Assembly: GCA_028583605.1 (NCBI GenBank)
Contig: CM053326.1
Coordinates: 36,054,931-36,118,930, forward strand
Length of the DNA stretch: 64,000 nucleotides
Direction of reading: 5' to 3'
Source of the DNA: Dastarcus helophoroides
Lineage: Eukaryota > Arthropoda > Insecta > Coleoptera > Bothrideridae
The notes below the pieces were generated by a model. The model made no database searches. It worked only from the letters and a program-made list of their open reading frames with translations, and was not told the DNA's origin. Positions within the stretch are counted from its first letter, which is position 1. Every line of letters begins with the position of its first letter. The position numbers and the translations under genes were made by a program. Shown here one piece after another: positions 19,480 to 31,339 of the stretch.

Positions 19480-22400
19480 ATTTTGCTTTTTTTCAGAACT
19501 CCTACTTTTTAAAATAAAGTTTTACTTACTTAAAATTTACGACTTTGTTTTTAATTTTGACTTATTCAAAATTCGATATTTATGTACAAAAAAACTTCTG
19601 CTTCTATTTAAAACTTCGATACATAAGCATTTGTTTTCAGTTTAAGAGCTTTAAATTTTTTTGAAAATGTCGAGTTTTTTGAAAGACTAACATTTTTTAC
19701 AATTTTGTTTGAGAATTAGGACTCTTTCCAAAATTTGCACTTTTTCAAGCTTTTTGACTTTTCCTCAAATTTCGATGTTTTTTAAAATTTCTACTTTTTA
19801 AAATGTCAACTTTGATTTTTAAAGGTTCGATCGTTTCGAAAATTTCGACATTTTTGGAAAATTTTGAAACTTCGGAAATTTAAATTTTTTCAAAAATTTC
19901 GATTTTTTTGTGAAAATCTAAACTTTATTGATAATTTCGACATTTTTTCAAATTTTCGATCGTTTATTTCAATTCCTAAATTTTTTCAAAGTTTCTAATG
20001 TCTTTGAGAATCCTGATTTCCAATATTCGATTTTTTGAGTAAACTTTAAAATAGATGTCAACGTTAGTGCAAATTTCGATTTTTTTTCAAACTTTGCTTC
20101 GACTCTTTTTGAAACTTGCCACTTTTTTTTGAAAACCTTCATTCTTTTTAAAAATTTTAAATGTTTATATAAAAATTTCGAAATGTTTCACAATTCTGAA
20201 TTTTGTTTTCAAATGTTCGGTTTTTCCGAAAATTTAACTCTTTTTTTTGAAATTGCCTTTTACAAATTTCGACCCTTTTTCAAAATTTATCCATTTTTCC
20301 AAATTTTGACTTGAAACTTTTTTCAAAAAAAATTTTAAAACAATTTTTTTTATTTCGAATATTTTTGAAAAATTCCTTGATATATTCAGTTTTTTATTTT
20401 TTGAAAATTTTGACTTATTTCGAAAATGGTTTTTTTAAAATTTTTTTGGCCATTTTTATTATTTTGATTTTCTAAATTTATACGAATTTTCTTCATAATT
20501 TTAATTGATTTTTTTTCGAGGTTTTAACTTTTTATTTTAACATTTTTCAAAAAAAGTTTTTTTAATTTCTTTTTTTTTGAAATTTTAACTTTTTTGGAAA
20601 ATTTGGCTTTCTTAAATATTGCGACATTTTTTAGAAATTCACCTATTTTTCAAAATGTTAAAAATTTTCCGGGGTTTTTGTTTTTTAAAAATTTATATTT
20701 TTTTTTAAATTGCGCGTTTATTTTTAAAGAAAAGAAAGTAAAAATCCTCAACACACTCAAAATTATTAATGTTTCACAAATTTGACTTTTGTTTTCAAAT
20801 TTTCGCACTTTTTTCCGAAATTATAATATTTTTTTTGAAATTGCCTTTTCCAAATTTTGACTTCTTCGAAAATTTGAAACCTTTGTCAACATAATTTTTA
20901 AAACATTTTTTATATTTCGAGTATTTTTAATAATTCCTTGATTTATTCATTTTCTCATTTTATTGAAAATTTTGACTTATTTCGAAAATCGCTTTTTTAA
21001 ATTTTTTGACCATTTTCAATATTTTGAATTTTTAAATTTATACGAATTTTCTTTCATAATTTTCGACGTGATTTTTTTTGAAGAATTTTACCTTTTTATT
21101 AAATATTTCGACATTTTTCATAAATTTTTTTGTAATTTCTTTATTTTCTGAATTTTGAACTTTTCTGGAGAAATTTAGGCCTCTTAAATATTGCGACATT
21201 TTTTAGCGAATTCGGAGCTATTTTTCACAAATGTTAAAAATAGTTTCCGGTTTTTGATGTTGTTATTATAAATTTAATTTTTTTAAATTGCGGTGATTGT
21301 AAGACAGTGAAATCCTACCACGTAACAATTTTCAAAAATAAAAAAACTAACAAAAAAAAAAAAAACAAAAATGATCCTTCACAAGTCAAAATTTCAAAAA
21401 AATGTCGGATGAGCTTTCATGGAATGAAAATTCAAAAAATTACGGATTACAAAAAACCAATATTTAAAAAAATGGCCAATTTTCAAAGTTTAAATTTTAA
21501 AAAATAGTCTGAAAATTTAAAAAATATTCGAATTTATGTCGAAATGTCGAGATTTAAGAAAATTAAGAATTTTCAGTGAAATCTCCTAAGCACCTAAATT
21601 TTCGGAAAGCCTAAACTCCGAAAAAAGGTCAAAATGATTAAAAGTTTTGAAAATGTTGTTGACTAAAACTTTGAGAAAAAACTTTAAAGGTCACAAATCT
21701 TAAAAAGAAAATCAACTTTAAAAAAACTGTCGAGGTTTTCAAAAAAAGGTATGACTTTCAAAAGACCAAAATGTTGAAAAAGATCGACATTTTGAAAAAA
21801 GTTCAAATTTTGGAAATAAATCAAAAACTTTAAGATGCAACGAAAATTTTGCAAAAAAAATCCAAAGTTTCAATAGGAGTCAATAAAAAAAAATCGTTAT
21901 TTTTAGACAAAGGCGAAATTTTCAAAAAAGTGGAAATTTTTAAAAATCAAAATTTTAAAAAATGACGAAATTCCAAAAAACTCCAAAATTTTCTGAAAAA
22001 ATTAAGATTTAAAAAAATTAAACTTTTGAAGAAATGTGTTACCATTTTGAAAAGATACTGTTAAAAGTCGACCTTTTAAAAAAATTCAAGAATTTTGATA
22101 AAATGAAGAAATTTTCAAAAAAGAACTTTCAAAAAAGTGGAAAGGAAAAAATGTCCAATTTTTCAAAAAGTCGAAGTTTTCAAAAGGTGTCAAAATTTTC
22201 GAAATTAATATCTACATTTTTAAAAGCCAAAATTAAAAAAAATATATCTTTTTTTAAAGAGAGAGAGATTTAAAAAAAGTCGAAATTTAAAAAGTCGAAC
22301 GACTTAAAACCTCAAGTTTTGACAAGAAGTCGAAATTTTAAAAAAATACAGTTTAAAAAAAATGGACATTTTAAAAATCTTCGGTAACAAGCTTGCCAAA

Positions 22401-22900
22401 AAATCTAGAATTTTTCAAAGGGAAAATAAGAAATTTTTAGAGAAGTAGAATTTCGAAACGAGTTGATATTTTGGATAGTTAAAACTTGTATGAAAAAAAA
22501 ATTTTGAGTAAAAGTTTTGAAAAAGTTGAAATTTTGATAAAAAATTCAGTATTTGCAAATAAAATCGGAATTATAGAAAAATTCATTAAAAAAACTCGAC
22601 ATTTTGATTCTTCCAGAGAAACTACAATTTCAGCAATTTTAAATTAAAGAAATTGAAATGTTTAAAAAGTCAATTTTTTAAAGAGGTGAACTGTTCGATA
22701 GGTTGAATATCAGTAGCGAAAATCGAAATTTTCAGTAAAGTAAAGTGGGCAAAAGTATGAAAAAAGTTGAAATTTTCGAAAAAAGTCGAAAGTTTGAAAA
22801 GAGGCGAAATTTTAAAAGTAGAAATTTTAAACGTCGAAACTTTGAAAAATACCTAAATTAAAAAGGCAGATATTTCTGAAAGAGCGATATTTCAAAAATC
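19480..22900. repeat. Long A+T-rich fold-back tract, copy B
   Basis: Copy B counterpart of 10020-13330 with the same switch from T-rich to A-rich, near 21300. The patch at 21030-21400 differs from copy A by many small indels, while the flanking parts align well. Confidence 0.7.
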
Positions 22901-22994
22901 GATTTATTTAAACTAATTAAATAAAGTAATGGCTGTCAAATACTGAATAAGATCAGGTGACATATCAGCTAGTACAATATAAATTTTAAAATGA

Positions 22995-23465
22995 ATTAAT
23001 GAATGCACAGATTTGAACCGTTATCAGATTCAGATTTGGAAACCAAAGACCGGTTTCGTTATTATTAAATCTCGTCAAACTCCGACGAATGTTTTATCCT
23101 GTTTATGTATACATTAGAAATTATTCTTCTAAGGCTTTCTTAGGCCGTTTTTAGAGTCACGCGGGTGGCACCCGTCACCCGCGCGCGGGTAGGTAGGATA
23201 CATTTGTTTGCAACGACGCAACCGCGTGCGGCCACCCGTTCCATTCTAAATAACTTGCTGCAAACAAATGTATCCTACCCACCCGCGCGCGGATGACGGG
23301 TGCTATCCGCGTGACTCTAAAAAGGGCCTTAGAAAGCAACTGCTCTACTAAGCGTTTATGCTTCTACTTTTGGTAGTTCGGCTACCTATGATCCACTATA
23401 CGTGCTTAAAGGGCTGCATACTGTAGTCTAGGTGACATTCTATTTGCATCTAAATTAATTAACTA
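22995..23465. repeat. Family-3 ribozyme repeat relic, copy B, split by a MITE
   Basis: Copy B counterpart of 13430-13710. The minus-strand core reads TTGACGAGATTT, then ACGAAACCGGT. The body is interrupted at 23143-23328 by a Harbinger-type MITE. Confidence 0.6.
23143..23328. mobile_element. PIF/Harbinger-type MITE
   Basis: A 186-bp element with long imperfect terminal inverted repeats (GGCCGTTTTTAGAGTCACGC at the left; GCGTGACTCTAAAAAGGGCC at the right). The pairing continues through G+C-rich CCCGCGCGCGGGT and the ATACATTTGTTTGCA arms. It is flanked by TTA at 23140-23142 and 23329-23331. A 3-bp TTA duplication with GGCC ends is characteristic of PIF/Harbinger MITEs. Copy A retains the empty site (CTTTCTTAGAAAGCAAC, near 13570), which defines both ends exactly. 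Its G+C content is far above that of its surroundings. Confidence 0.85.
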
Positions 23466-23811
23466 ATATTTGTATTTTAAGATACTTCCCTAATTGGTTA
23501 TTCATTGAGGTAATGTATGATATCTCAATGTGTTTCTTATATCCAAAACCAGAAAATTAAATCATTATGCGGTTAAGACTTGAGACCTCCTTGCCATCTG
23601 GCAGCGAGCATCTGTAACTTTCAATATTTATTATTAACTTGCTTTCAGTCAGCGCCATCCTAAGTCCTGAGCTTATAATCGGTAGTAATCGACAGAAACC
23701 TATATTTTCGTTGAGTATAAATTAAAAAGATAGGCAACTTTCATTACTTGTTGAAAAGGCTAATTGCAAGCTTGTTCAATAAATAATTTATGTTTGGTTA
23801 ATAACATAATT

Positions 23812-23996
23812 TTTGGTGGAACGGACTGGTCTTTGGTTATCTTCAAAAATTGAAATACAGAACTTGTCCCCTGAAACCAAGAAAGATTAAAAAAACACAA
23901 CAAACTTTGCTCTAATGCGTTTCGATAGCCAAGCTGTTATCTTCAGAGAGATACTTAGTAATCTTTATTAGTTTCAGGGGACAAGTTCTGTATTTC
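23812..23996 (-). mobile_element. Short non-autonomous PLE-derived insertion carrying a family-1 ribozyme
   Basis: A 185-bp insertion flanked by AATAACATAATT (23800-23811 and 23997-24008), a 12-bp target duplication; copy A has a single related site (near 14085-14100). On the minus strand it runs from a short inverted 5' piece (GAAATACAGAACTTGTCCCC) through a hammerhead-like core to the family-1 tail (TTTCAGGGGACAAGTTCTG, then GACCAGTCCGTTCCACC). No coding capacity. It must have been mobilised in trans, most simply by PLE enzymes, after the 8-10 kb duplication. Confidence 0.75.
23910..23949 (-). ncRNA. Hammerhead-like motif, family 1 (degraded stem II)
   Basis: On the minus strand: stem I CTCT/AGAG, CTGAAGA, partly mispaired stem II (AACAGC against GCTATC), GAAA, then ACGCAT in place of the palindrome ACGCGT. 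Probably weak or inactive. Confidence 0.5.
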
Positions 23997-25120
23997 AATA
24001 ACATAATTATTTAACTAATTAAATTATTTAAATAAAATAATATAAGACATACCCTGTGTCAGCATACCATGAATACACACCCCTCACATAAAATTTTTGC
24101 GTTTGCCAGTAGAAGTAATTGGGTATTTTTAGGGCTGATAATGATGATTATTGACAGTCAAATTTTGCAAGACGATGCTCGCTTCCATGCTCAACTGATT
24201 CAGCTATGTTAGAAGAGTAACGTCACAAAAGCAAAACATTTTATTATTTTCCGTAAACCGTAAACGATCTTCCCTCAAGAATGTCAACTTTTAAAGTGCA
24301 TAATAAAGAATGAAGTTGGTTGCTGAAAAATGAAACTGACGGCGCACTAAAGAGATAAAAAATTACTTTTCGGATAGCATAATGGTACTCAAAAATAATA
24401 TGGATATTTATAAAGCTTATCAGGTGGAATAAAAAGTGTAGTCTTTGAAATAAAAAAAAATCGTTTTTACAGGAAGACCCTTTTCTTTCATTTCCTATCA
24501 AGATATAAAAGCTTTAAGACACATGCAAATGCAACTTTTATTGTAAAAACAACAAACAACGTTCAGAACGAATTTGATCCACAAGTGCCCAAGTTAGATA
24601 CAAATGATTTATGATCTGATGATGGAGATGGCTTGGAAAGATGAACCTGCTAATTAAATCGAATGCCTCAAAGCTTACGCAACAAGGCGTTACGGAAGAG
24701 TTGTCGGGAATGCACAGAAGGCGTGGATCGCTTTACAAGTTTGTCCCATCTTTCTACATTTCCGGTACACGAGTTCAACATTTTTGTGATATTTTAGATA
24801 TCTATATATAGATTTTATGTGGATTTGGAGATGACGGCGGCAATGCGTTACACTTTAAATATACACCTGACCAAGTGACAGGAAGTTTAGTGTGCTATCC
24901 CTAATCTTTGAGCAATTTTATACTGACAATGTTCATTGAGACGTCTGAGATAACCGTATCGAATCAATTCTTAACGAGTTTGATGGTTGGTTTTCCAAAC
25001 TCTCAATAATAAGATTCTATAAAAGAAGCTTTAGCAATGTTACCTTCTAAGGCTGAAGAAAATTGAAAACGAATATCCAATGTGTTAAATTTTTAAAGAG
25101 AATCACATAAAGTTTTAAAC

Positions 25121-25197
25121 GATAACGAAGGCTTCCATGACCAGAGTCAGTAGAGGATATACTTCTTCCGGAATCGGACCGTGTCAAAGAACTACGA
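25121..25197 (-). repeat. Inverted PLE terminal fragment abutting PLE family 2, copy B
   Basis: Copy B counterpart of 15204-15280; same inverted fragment of the family-2 3' end next to the RT. Confidence 0.75.
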
Positions 25198-26694
25198 CGT
25201 GCCAATCCAGCAAAGTGCAACATTTCTAGAGAAGAAAGATGTGCTCTTAAAACCCTAAAAACAGATTCTTCAATCACTATTCTCTCGGCTGATAAAGGTA
25301 ATGCAACTGTCATCTTGGATAATTCCGAGTATATATCCAAAATTAACGCTCTGTTGGATGACGGATCCTATACTCCTCTCTGCACAATAAATTCACCCAC
25401 CTATAATGTCTCGAAATATTTATCTAAGATCCTCAAGTCATATACCGGAAACGCATCATCACATGTCCTAAATTCTAAACATTTCGTCGAATTGACCCCA
25501 ACGACATACTGGTAAGTTTTGAAGTCACTTCACTATTCACTAATGTTCCAGTTTCCGACTCCATGACGATAATTCGTCAATTTCTTTCAGTCAATGAGAA
25601 TGCAGATTCTCTTGTTGATTTAACTGAAATGACTTATTTTTATTTCAATATCAGCTTCTATAAACAACTCTCCGGTACCCCAATGGGTCCCCCTTATCCC
25701 CAGTAGTAGGAAATATTTTCATGGAATCTTTTAAAAACACTGCGTTGGAAACTGCGGACTTAAAACCCAAGGTTTGGCTTCGTTATGTAGATGACACATT
25801 TATTGTATGGTCACATGACAAGGATTCACTAAATATATTTTTGGAACTCCTAAACAGTTTACATTCTTCCATTACCTTCACTATGGAAATCGAAAACAAC
25901 GGTGCTCTTCCTTTTGACGTACTGGTCACCCGTTTAACAAACGGTCGCGTTTCTCATTCAGTTTATTGAAAACTCACCCATACTAATCGTTATTTGATGC
26001 AGAGTCCCATCATCACTCGTCCCAAAAACGTTCTGTCATAAATTTACTGGTTTCACGAGCTGTAGCAATTTCACAACCGATAAATCTTTCAGACGAGTTG
26101 AAAAATTTGTAGACAATAAGTATGTAAAACTATTGGTTGATATAATTCAATTTATGGGTAATGTATTAGATTATTTACTAAATAAAATATTTATTTACTT
26201 ACTTACAAAACTCGTTTCAACCTCCGCAACAATGGTTACAAACGCACGACATTGAAACTGTCATTAAACGACATCTTCACCCTACCCTTCGTCCTTCACA
26301 AAATTCAATAATTTCTTCTAAAGCCTTTCTTCCTTATGTTCACGGAATAACAGATCAAATCGGAAAATCATTGAGAAAACACAACACTAAACCTATTTTT
26401 TCATCATCCTCAAAGATCCAACAGCTCCTCCCATCTCCCAAAGATAAAATTTCATCCTTTTGTTGTAATGGTGTGTACAGGGCTCCTTGTTCTTGTGGTT
26501 CAGTGTACATCGGAGAAACGGGGCGATCATTTAAGCTAAAAATATCCGAGCATTAAAGAAATCTTAGGCCTGGTTTATTTTCGCCGTCAGCCATTGCGGA
26601 ACATCAACATGAGACCGGACATAAGATTTCCTTTGATAATATTTCAATTATATCCAATATTCTCAATTCTCCCAACATCACAGTTATTTAGTGA
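25145..26694 (+). pseudogene. Penelope-like element (family 2), RT plus GIY-YIG, broken, copy B
   Basis: Longest family-2 PLE here. The N-terminal RT region ends in a stop at 25513 after a frameshift shared with copy A. SFEVTSLFTNVPVS follows, then GTPMG, which is intact here, followed by a private 1-bp shift giving an early stop. The ORF 25721-25969 carries LRYVDDTFIVW (intact YVDD). Beyond the duplication junction the element continues with AFLPYVHGITDQIGKSL and the ORF 26371-26556 with GVYRAPCSCGSVYIGETGR (GIY-YIG nuclease). The nuclease C-terminus (SAIAEHQHETGHKISFDN) is out of frame at about 26590-26680. At least four frame breaks make it non-functional. The minus ORFs at 25047-25340 and 26688-26906 are shadows. 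Confidence 0.85.
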
Positions 26695-26829
26695 TTGAAA
26701 CATGGTCTGACGTATTTTGTGCTGCTTACGTAGCTGCAGATTTTCCTTATTTCATGGCAAATGGAAGTAATTATTTTGAGTACATACTTTATTTTTACAC
26801 AGGACACTTTTGGCCTATGGTATGGAAAA

Positions 26830-28060
26830 ATACGGCGCAACTCGAATTGCAACATTGGACATCTCAAAGGTCTTCGACTGCTCTGGTAGCGATTTCTTCT
26901 CATCAAATTAATATCTTGTAGACTTTCATTTGGTTCTGTTCATTTAATATCCAATTTACTAAATGACAGATTTCTTCGTTGGTGATAATATCTCATTTGA
27001 GGCGTTAGCGATTAATGCAGGGGCGCCCCAAAAGTGTGTTCTGTCTTCTTTTCCGTTTACGTTACATCCACACGCTTGCTTAGCTTCAACTTTCAATCTT
27101 ATATACAGCTACGCATATGATAGTAACCTTGTGTCATCTTTTTTCTCCGACAAACCATTATCTATCGCTGTTTCAGATCGACTAAGGAAACAGCAGATAT
27201 AGACAGCAGATATAGAGCCACGCAGATAAAAGTTGTCTAATTTCATCTTTTTTTTTATTTTCGACAGATTACTATCTGTTCGCTGCTTCAGATATGCTAA
27301 GGAAACAGCAGATCTCATTCTAGAATAAAGAAAAATCTGGTTTACTTCAATGTCTTAAAAAATGACGTTTTCTCTAAGGTAACATCAAGGGAAGGGTTAA
27401 ACGATGTTTTCTCTAATGTAACATCAAGGGAAGGGTTAAAGTATTTGATGACGTTCTTATGGACGATAAAATTCTCCCAATCTGCCTACACTACGAGTAA
27501 ATTACTATCGTTCCTTGGAAGGATTTTGTGTCTAAACTGCCACTCAGAAATGGGCTTTCTTTTTTGGGTTAAGAAGTACTTTATATCGCGTCTGTTACTC
27601 TCTCTGTACAAACCTTGAGTTAGATCAACTCTGGACTATTCTTCTTATATTTGGAGTTGAGTCCCAAAACACACACACAATTAGCCCAGTTTATGGTAAA
27701 ACTGATCGAATCTCTCATGACCCTGAAGCCCAGGGAGTGGTTGGCGACTAGTCTCTTTTTTACAGGGAGTTTTATGGAAGGTGTTTGCCAGAACTGATAA
27801 CTCTATCTCCAAAAGTAAGATTCCTAAAGCCCAGAACGCAGTCGGAGACATCACTTGGAACGGTAAGAACTTTTATTTATGAGGGCTCTTTTTTCTGCAG
27901 AGCTTGGAAACCATGGGACTGCTTGGTAGGCAGTCTTTTCTCGATAGTTGCAATTTATTCTTGTTTAAAACGACGGTGGCCATTCATTGCTATCTATCCT
28001 CGTTTCCACCTCCTTCTCGCAGTGCTTCAAGGGCACAATTGAATTATCTTTTTCCAATTG
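26830..28060 (+). pseudogene. Decayed CR1/Jockey-group non-LTR reverse transcriptase
   Basis: Heavily mutated relative of the element at 39945-41935. Readable pieces are ATLDISKVFDCSG (motif A; LDISKAFDRV in the younger copy), ALAINAGAPQ (motif B; INAGVPQG), IYSYAYDSNLVSS (motif C, catalytic YADD changed to YAYD), and further down nucleotide similarity to the C-terminal part (GGAGTTGAGTCCCAAAACAC; CAGTCGGAG; CGCAGTGCTTCAAGGGCA). It includes a 39-bp tandem duplication at about 27363-27439. Far older than its relative. Confidence 0.75.
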
Positions 28061-28575
28061 CCTTAAAAAAAAACTTCTGTACAGTGTAGCTCAAAACCAG
28101 TTGGAGATTTGTACTACAAATCTCACTCTACAGAATTTTTTTTTAATTTGTACCAATGTTCTTGTCCTAGAATATTGGAAAGAGTTTGACACTGCAAGCT
28201 CCTTCGGTGATTTTGGGATCTTCTATTATTATATAAATCTTCCTTAATATTCAGTGAATCAAAATGAAATAATTAAATATTTATAAAATGTTATTAAAAC
28301 CGATAAACAAAATGAAAAGAAAGTTCGGTGCTGCTTTTAATTGCTAGAAAGGTTTCGACTACACATTAACGTGAATATTTCAGGTAAAGCTTTTGTTAGA
28401 AAGGCAATCCATAAAGTTTATTTAGGGAGAGGTTTATTTGGTGTAGTCGTCATATAATTAGTGGGTGCACGCAATTCCACAATTAGCCTAACATTTTCAA
28501 ACACACGCAAAACACCATTACATTAACGCGCTGATAAATGTCGAATGTGAATTTTGAAATTCTCTGGAGTCAAGT
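28061..28575. other. No recognisable feature
   Basis: Unassigned DNA between the non-LTR relic and the ribozyme repeat. No motif-bearing ORF. Confidence 0.35.
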
Positions 28576-28850
28576 TCAACCTAAAATATACACCCACAGA
28601 GATGTTATTGCAATGTTAGATAGAAATCTGCCAAAGCTGAAAGTAATTAGGGCATTATAACCCCGTTTTGAGCTCTTTGAAGATAAATTATCCAGTATAT
28701 TCATAATTTTAACACCAAATATTTCTGACAAACGACCAATTAAATGTTCTGTAATTAAACAGTTAAACGTGCTTAAAATTAAAAATATGTACAAACGCAA
28801 CCATAGACTAGTTTCGACCTTCCTTGGCCTCATCAGCATGGTACGGTGAT
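28576..28850 (-). repeat. Family-4 ribozyme-bearing repeat
   Basis: On the minus strand it begins with a well-formed hammerhead (28800-28842). Its body is shared with 16806-17085 and 8400-8625 (AATTAAATGTTCTGTAATTA here, AATCAAATGTTCTGCAATG there). A smaller piece recurs near 29187-29240. The 87-codon minus ORF has no known motif, so I treat the unit as a non-coding, retrozyme-like or PLE-terminal repeat. Confidence 0.6.
28800..28842 (-). ncRNA. Hammerhead ribozyme motif, family 4 (near-canonical)
   Basis: On the minus strand: stem I ACCATG/TATGGT (five Watson-Crick pairs and one G-U at the core side), CTGATGA, stem II GGCC/GGTC (one G-U pair) with loop AAGGAA, GAAA, helix III as the palindrome ACTAGT, then C as the cleavage nucleotide. 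Every conserved position of the type I hammerhead core is present, with no extra nucleotide between the first core box and stem II. This is the cleanest ribozyme in the window. Confidence 0.8.
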
Positions 28851-28859
28851 TGTATACAC

Positions 28860-30640
28860 TTCCAACTTAAAGCCGTTAGTCAGTCGTATAAGTATCCAAG
28901 AGAGTAAACCTCTATCGGGTGACTTGTAACTAACTTTTTAACGCAAACATTTTCGCCACATGCTAATTGAAGCATTCTTCTCTGCTGAGATAATAAGTCT
29001 TGTATATACGAATATATACAAGTTTATTACGATGCAATTGAAATCTAATTTCATTAGAATCTAATGAAAACTAGACTGCAATTGCAAAGTTCACGTAGAT
29101 GAGGCAAAGCTTGTATCACGGGTTGCATCGCAACATCCATAGATACAAACGTCCTCGACGTGACTTTACTTTCATCTAGTTTTGACAAACGATCAATTAA
29201 ATGTTATTAAACAGTTAAACGTTTATGTTACACATTCGGATCTAAAATTCGTTAAAGCAGTAAAACAAAACAAAACACATTTCAATGAATTTCAAAAGCT
29301 TTTTAATCTACATATTCATAGTGCGTTCACGGATACTATCCGTGAATCACTTGCTATCGATGGATCATTTGCTACCTGTGTTGTTTGTGGATCTGTGGTT
29401 GTGGTTGAGAACTTACTGGATGGTGGTGGATTTGTCGTTGTGTGCCTGATGCTTCTTCAAAATTTAGTCTTTCATTTCACTTAGCTTCTATAACTAATTG
29501 GTTGCAGTATATTCCTGTAGATTTGTTTTAAACATTGAGAGAACAGAACGGCTATGCATTTTCTACTTCTGCAAATACAATAAAGCAAGAACATGCTTCA
29601 GATATTTCAAGAACATAAAAAGGTCACACGTATGTACTGATATGTAATGAGGGAAGTAATTTTAAAGCAAAATCGAAGAAGTAGGATCAATACGTAGCTT
29701 GTGCGAATGGAAATATTGCGAAAATATATTTCGTCTCGGTAACTTTGATATCAAAGGACGGTAAGGATTATATAATTGAACATTTTCGATAAATGTATAA
29801 AGTACAGAAACCTGAAAATAACCCACAAACCTGAATTCCAATCATTGATTACCAATTTTTTCATTAAAAAATTGGTAATATAAAACTTGCCATCGAGCAA
29901 TCAAAAATCTGTGAATACATAAAATAGTAGCACTAAAGTAAGAGGGAAAGATGAATAATTTCCCAAGAGTTTTAGACTGTAGGGCAACTATCCGCTCCCG
30001 TGTTATTATATAATATGATCGAAACGTATGCTTGTCAAATCTACCTACTTCAAAAATCCTTTGTCCAATATATCTAGGGTAGACCCACAAAAAATATGCC
30101 ATTATAATTAACATAAAACGCAGCTGGAAATGATCTAATAAGGGTAACTAACCCTTATATGCCGGAGAAGATGAATCTATATAGGCAGTTATTGATCTAT
30201 TTATTCTTGAACAACTTGTTACTATTAGTATAACTTCAATAAAATTAATGTCAGGTTATAATAATGATATTTAAAAATCGGCCTAGCTCAGTAAAATATT
30301 CATGTTTTGTTTTTGGCTGAAGAAGAAGTTCTTTCATTTTCTTGTTATCTTTAGGTATGGTTAGGTTGTGATGGCTTGTACACGGTCTTTATCTTTAGCA
30401 AAATTAGTTGTGTCAGGTTAAGATTTTCAAGAAAATATTGTCAGACAACCAATGATTCTCTGTAAAATTTAGACAAATTGGTTAATGAAGTGCCTTCTTA
30501 CACATGACCACTAAATATCTCAGCTGCAAAATTCAAGACAAGTAGAGGAATCAGCTTGTTCTAAATTTTGAACTTTTTGAACATTATACATTTTGCCGAT
30601 TTCCTGCATCTATTGTGGTTTAGCGAACTAGGAAGGTTCG
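28860..30640. other. No recognisable feature apart from a small repeat fragment
   Basis: Mostly unassigned. 29187-29240 (GATCAATTAAATGTTATTAA, then CAGTTAAACG) is a short fragment of the family-4 repeat. The open frames at 29182-29484 (+) and 29842-30114 (-) show no recognisable domain. Confidence 0.35.
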
Positions 30641-30649
30641 CCACAAACG

Positions 30650-31290
30650 TTTATAGAGTTGGAAAATGTAACAGTTAGAGAGAACCAACCCTTCCCTGGC
30701 GAGATCAACCGTAAGACCCCTACTTAACGAAGAAATTTATCGTAAACACAAAGCCATGTGGGCATCAATAACCACATGCCGACAAACTCACGCATTCATT
30801 AGAATGCCGTGCAGGGAAAGGGCAAAACTATGCCGTGCAGGGAAAGGGCAAAACTATGCCTACAACTTTTGAGGAATAACCTCAGGAAACTTGTAGGGAT
30901 TTAGGACAGCTCACTGTCGATTAAACAAACACCTCCACAGAATGAGAATTATAAACGACCCAAGTTGTGGGGGGTGTTTAGAAGAAGATGGGAGTGTCAA
31001 ACACGTAATGTGTCACTGCCCGGCACTAGCTTCAATCCGCGAATCCACGCTGGGGGATTTTTGACCTAGTGTAGCCAGTTTAAGAGAGGCACATCCAAGG
31101 GACGTTCTTCAGTTTCTCAACAAGGTTGGGTGGCTGAATGAATGACCAAGGACAGCCTCAATCACGGTGATAGCACGAATGGGCCCGGAAAGAGTGGTCC
31201 TAAGTGCTGGCCTAAACTTCAGGCAACCCACAACGAATCCCGAATTCAGTATCCACTATCAGTTAGAGATGCCCAACCACTAGTTTTAGC
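30650..31290 (+). pseudogene. 3' end of a Jockey/R1-like non-LTR ORF2 (after RNase H, zinc-knuckle part)
   Basis: The plus strand reads ITTCRQTHAFIRMP, then RLNKHLHRMRIINDPSCGGC (CxxC), EEDGSVKHVMCHCPAL (HxxxxC) and LREAHPRDVLQFLNKVGWL with a stop. This CxxC...HxxxxC tail follows RNase H in many insect non-LTR elements. A 26-bp tandem duplication at 30804-30855 breaks the frame. 3'-UTR sequence follows to about 31290 and is shared, inverted, with 60690-60860. Confidence 0.75.
30804..30855. repeat. 26-bp perfect tandem duplication inside a non-LTR relic
   Basis: Two exact copies of a unit beginning ATGCCGTGCAGGG (at 30804 and 30830). The unit is not a multiple of three, so it shifts the reading frame. 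Confidence 0.9.
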
Positions 31291-31339
31291 ACCAGTTATA
31301 AACAATAACTCCAGAAAAAATCCTTAATTGTTATAATCC

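Larger units (their letters stand above)
16266..26194 (+). repeat. Large tandem duplication, copy B (about 9.9 kb)
   Basis: Direct neighbour of copy A. It is longer chiefly because of three insertions absent from copy A: 17601-18615, 23143-23328 and 23812-23996. Each has target-site duplications, and copy A serves as the empty site. Copy B also has two patches (16280-16760 and 21030-21400) with many single-base indels relative to copy A, out of line with near-identity elsewhere; these may be assembly or base-calling errors. Confidence 0.9.
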
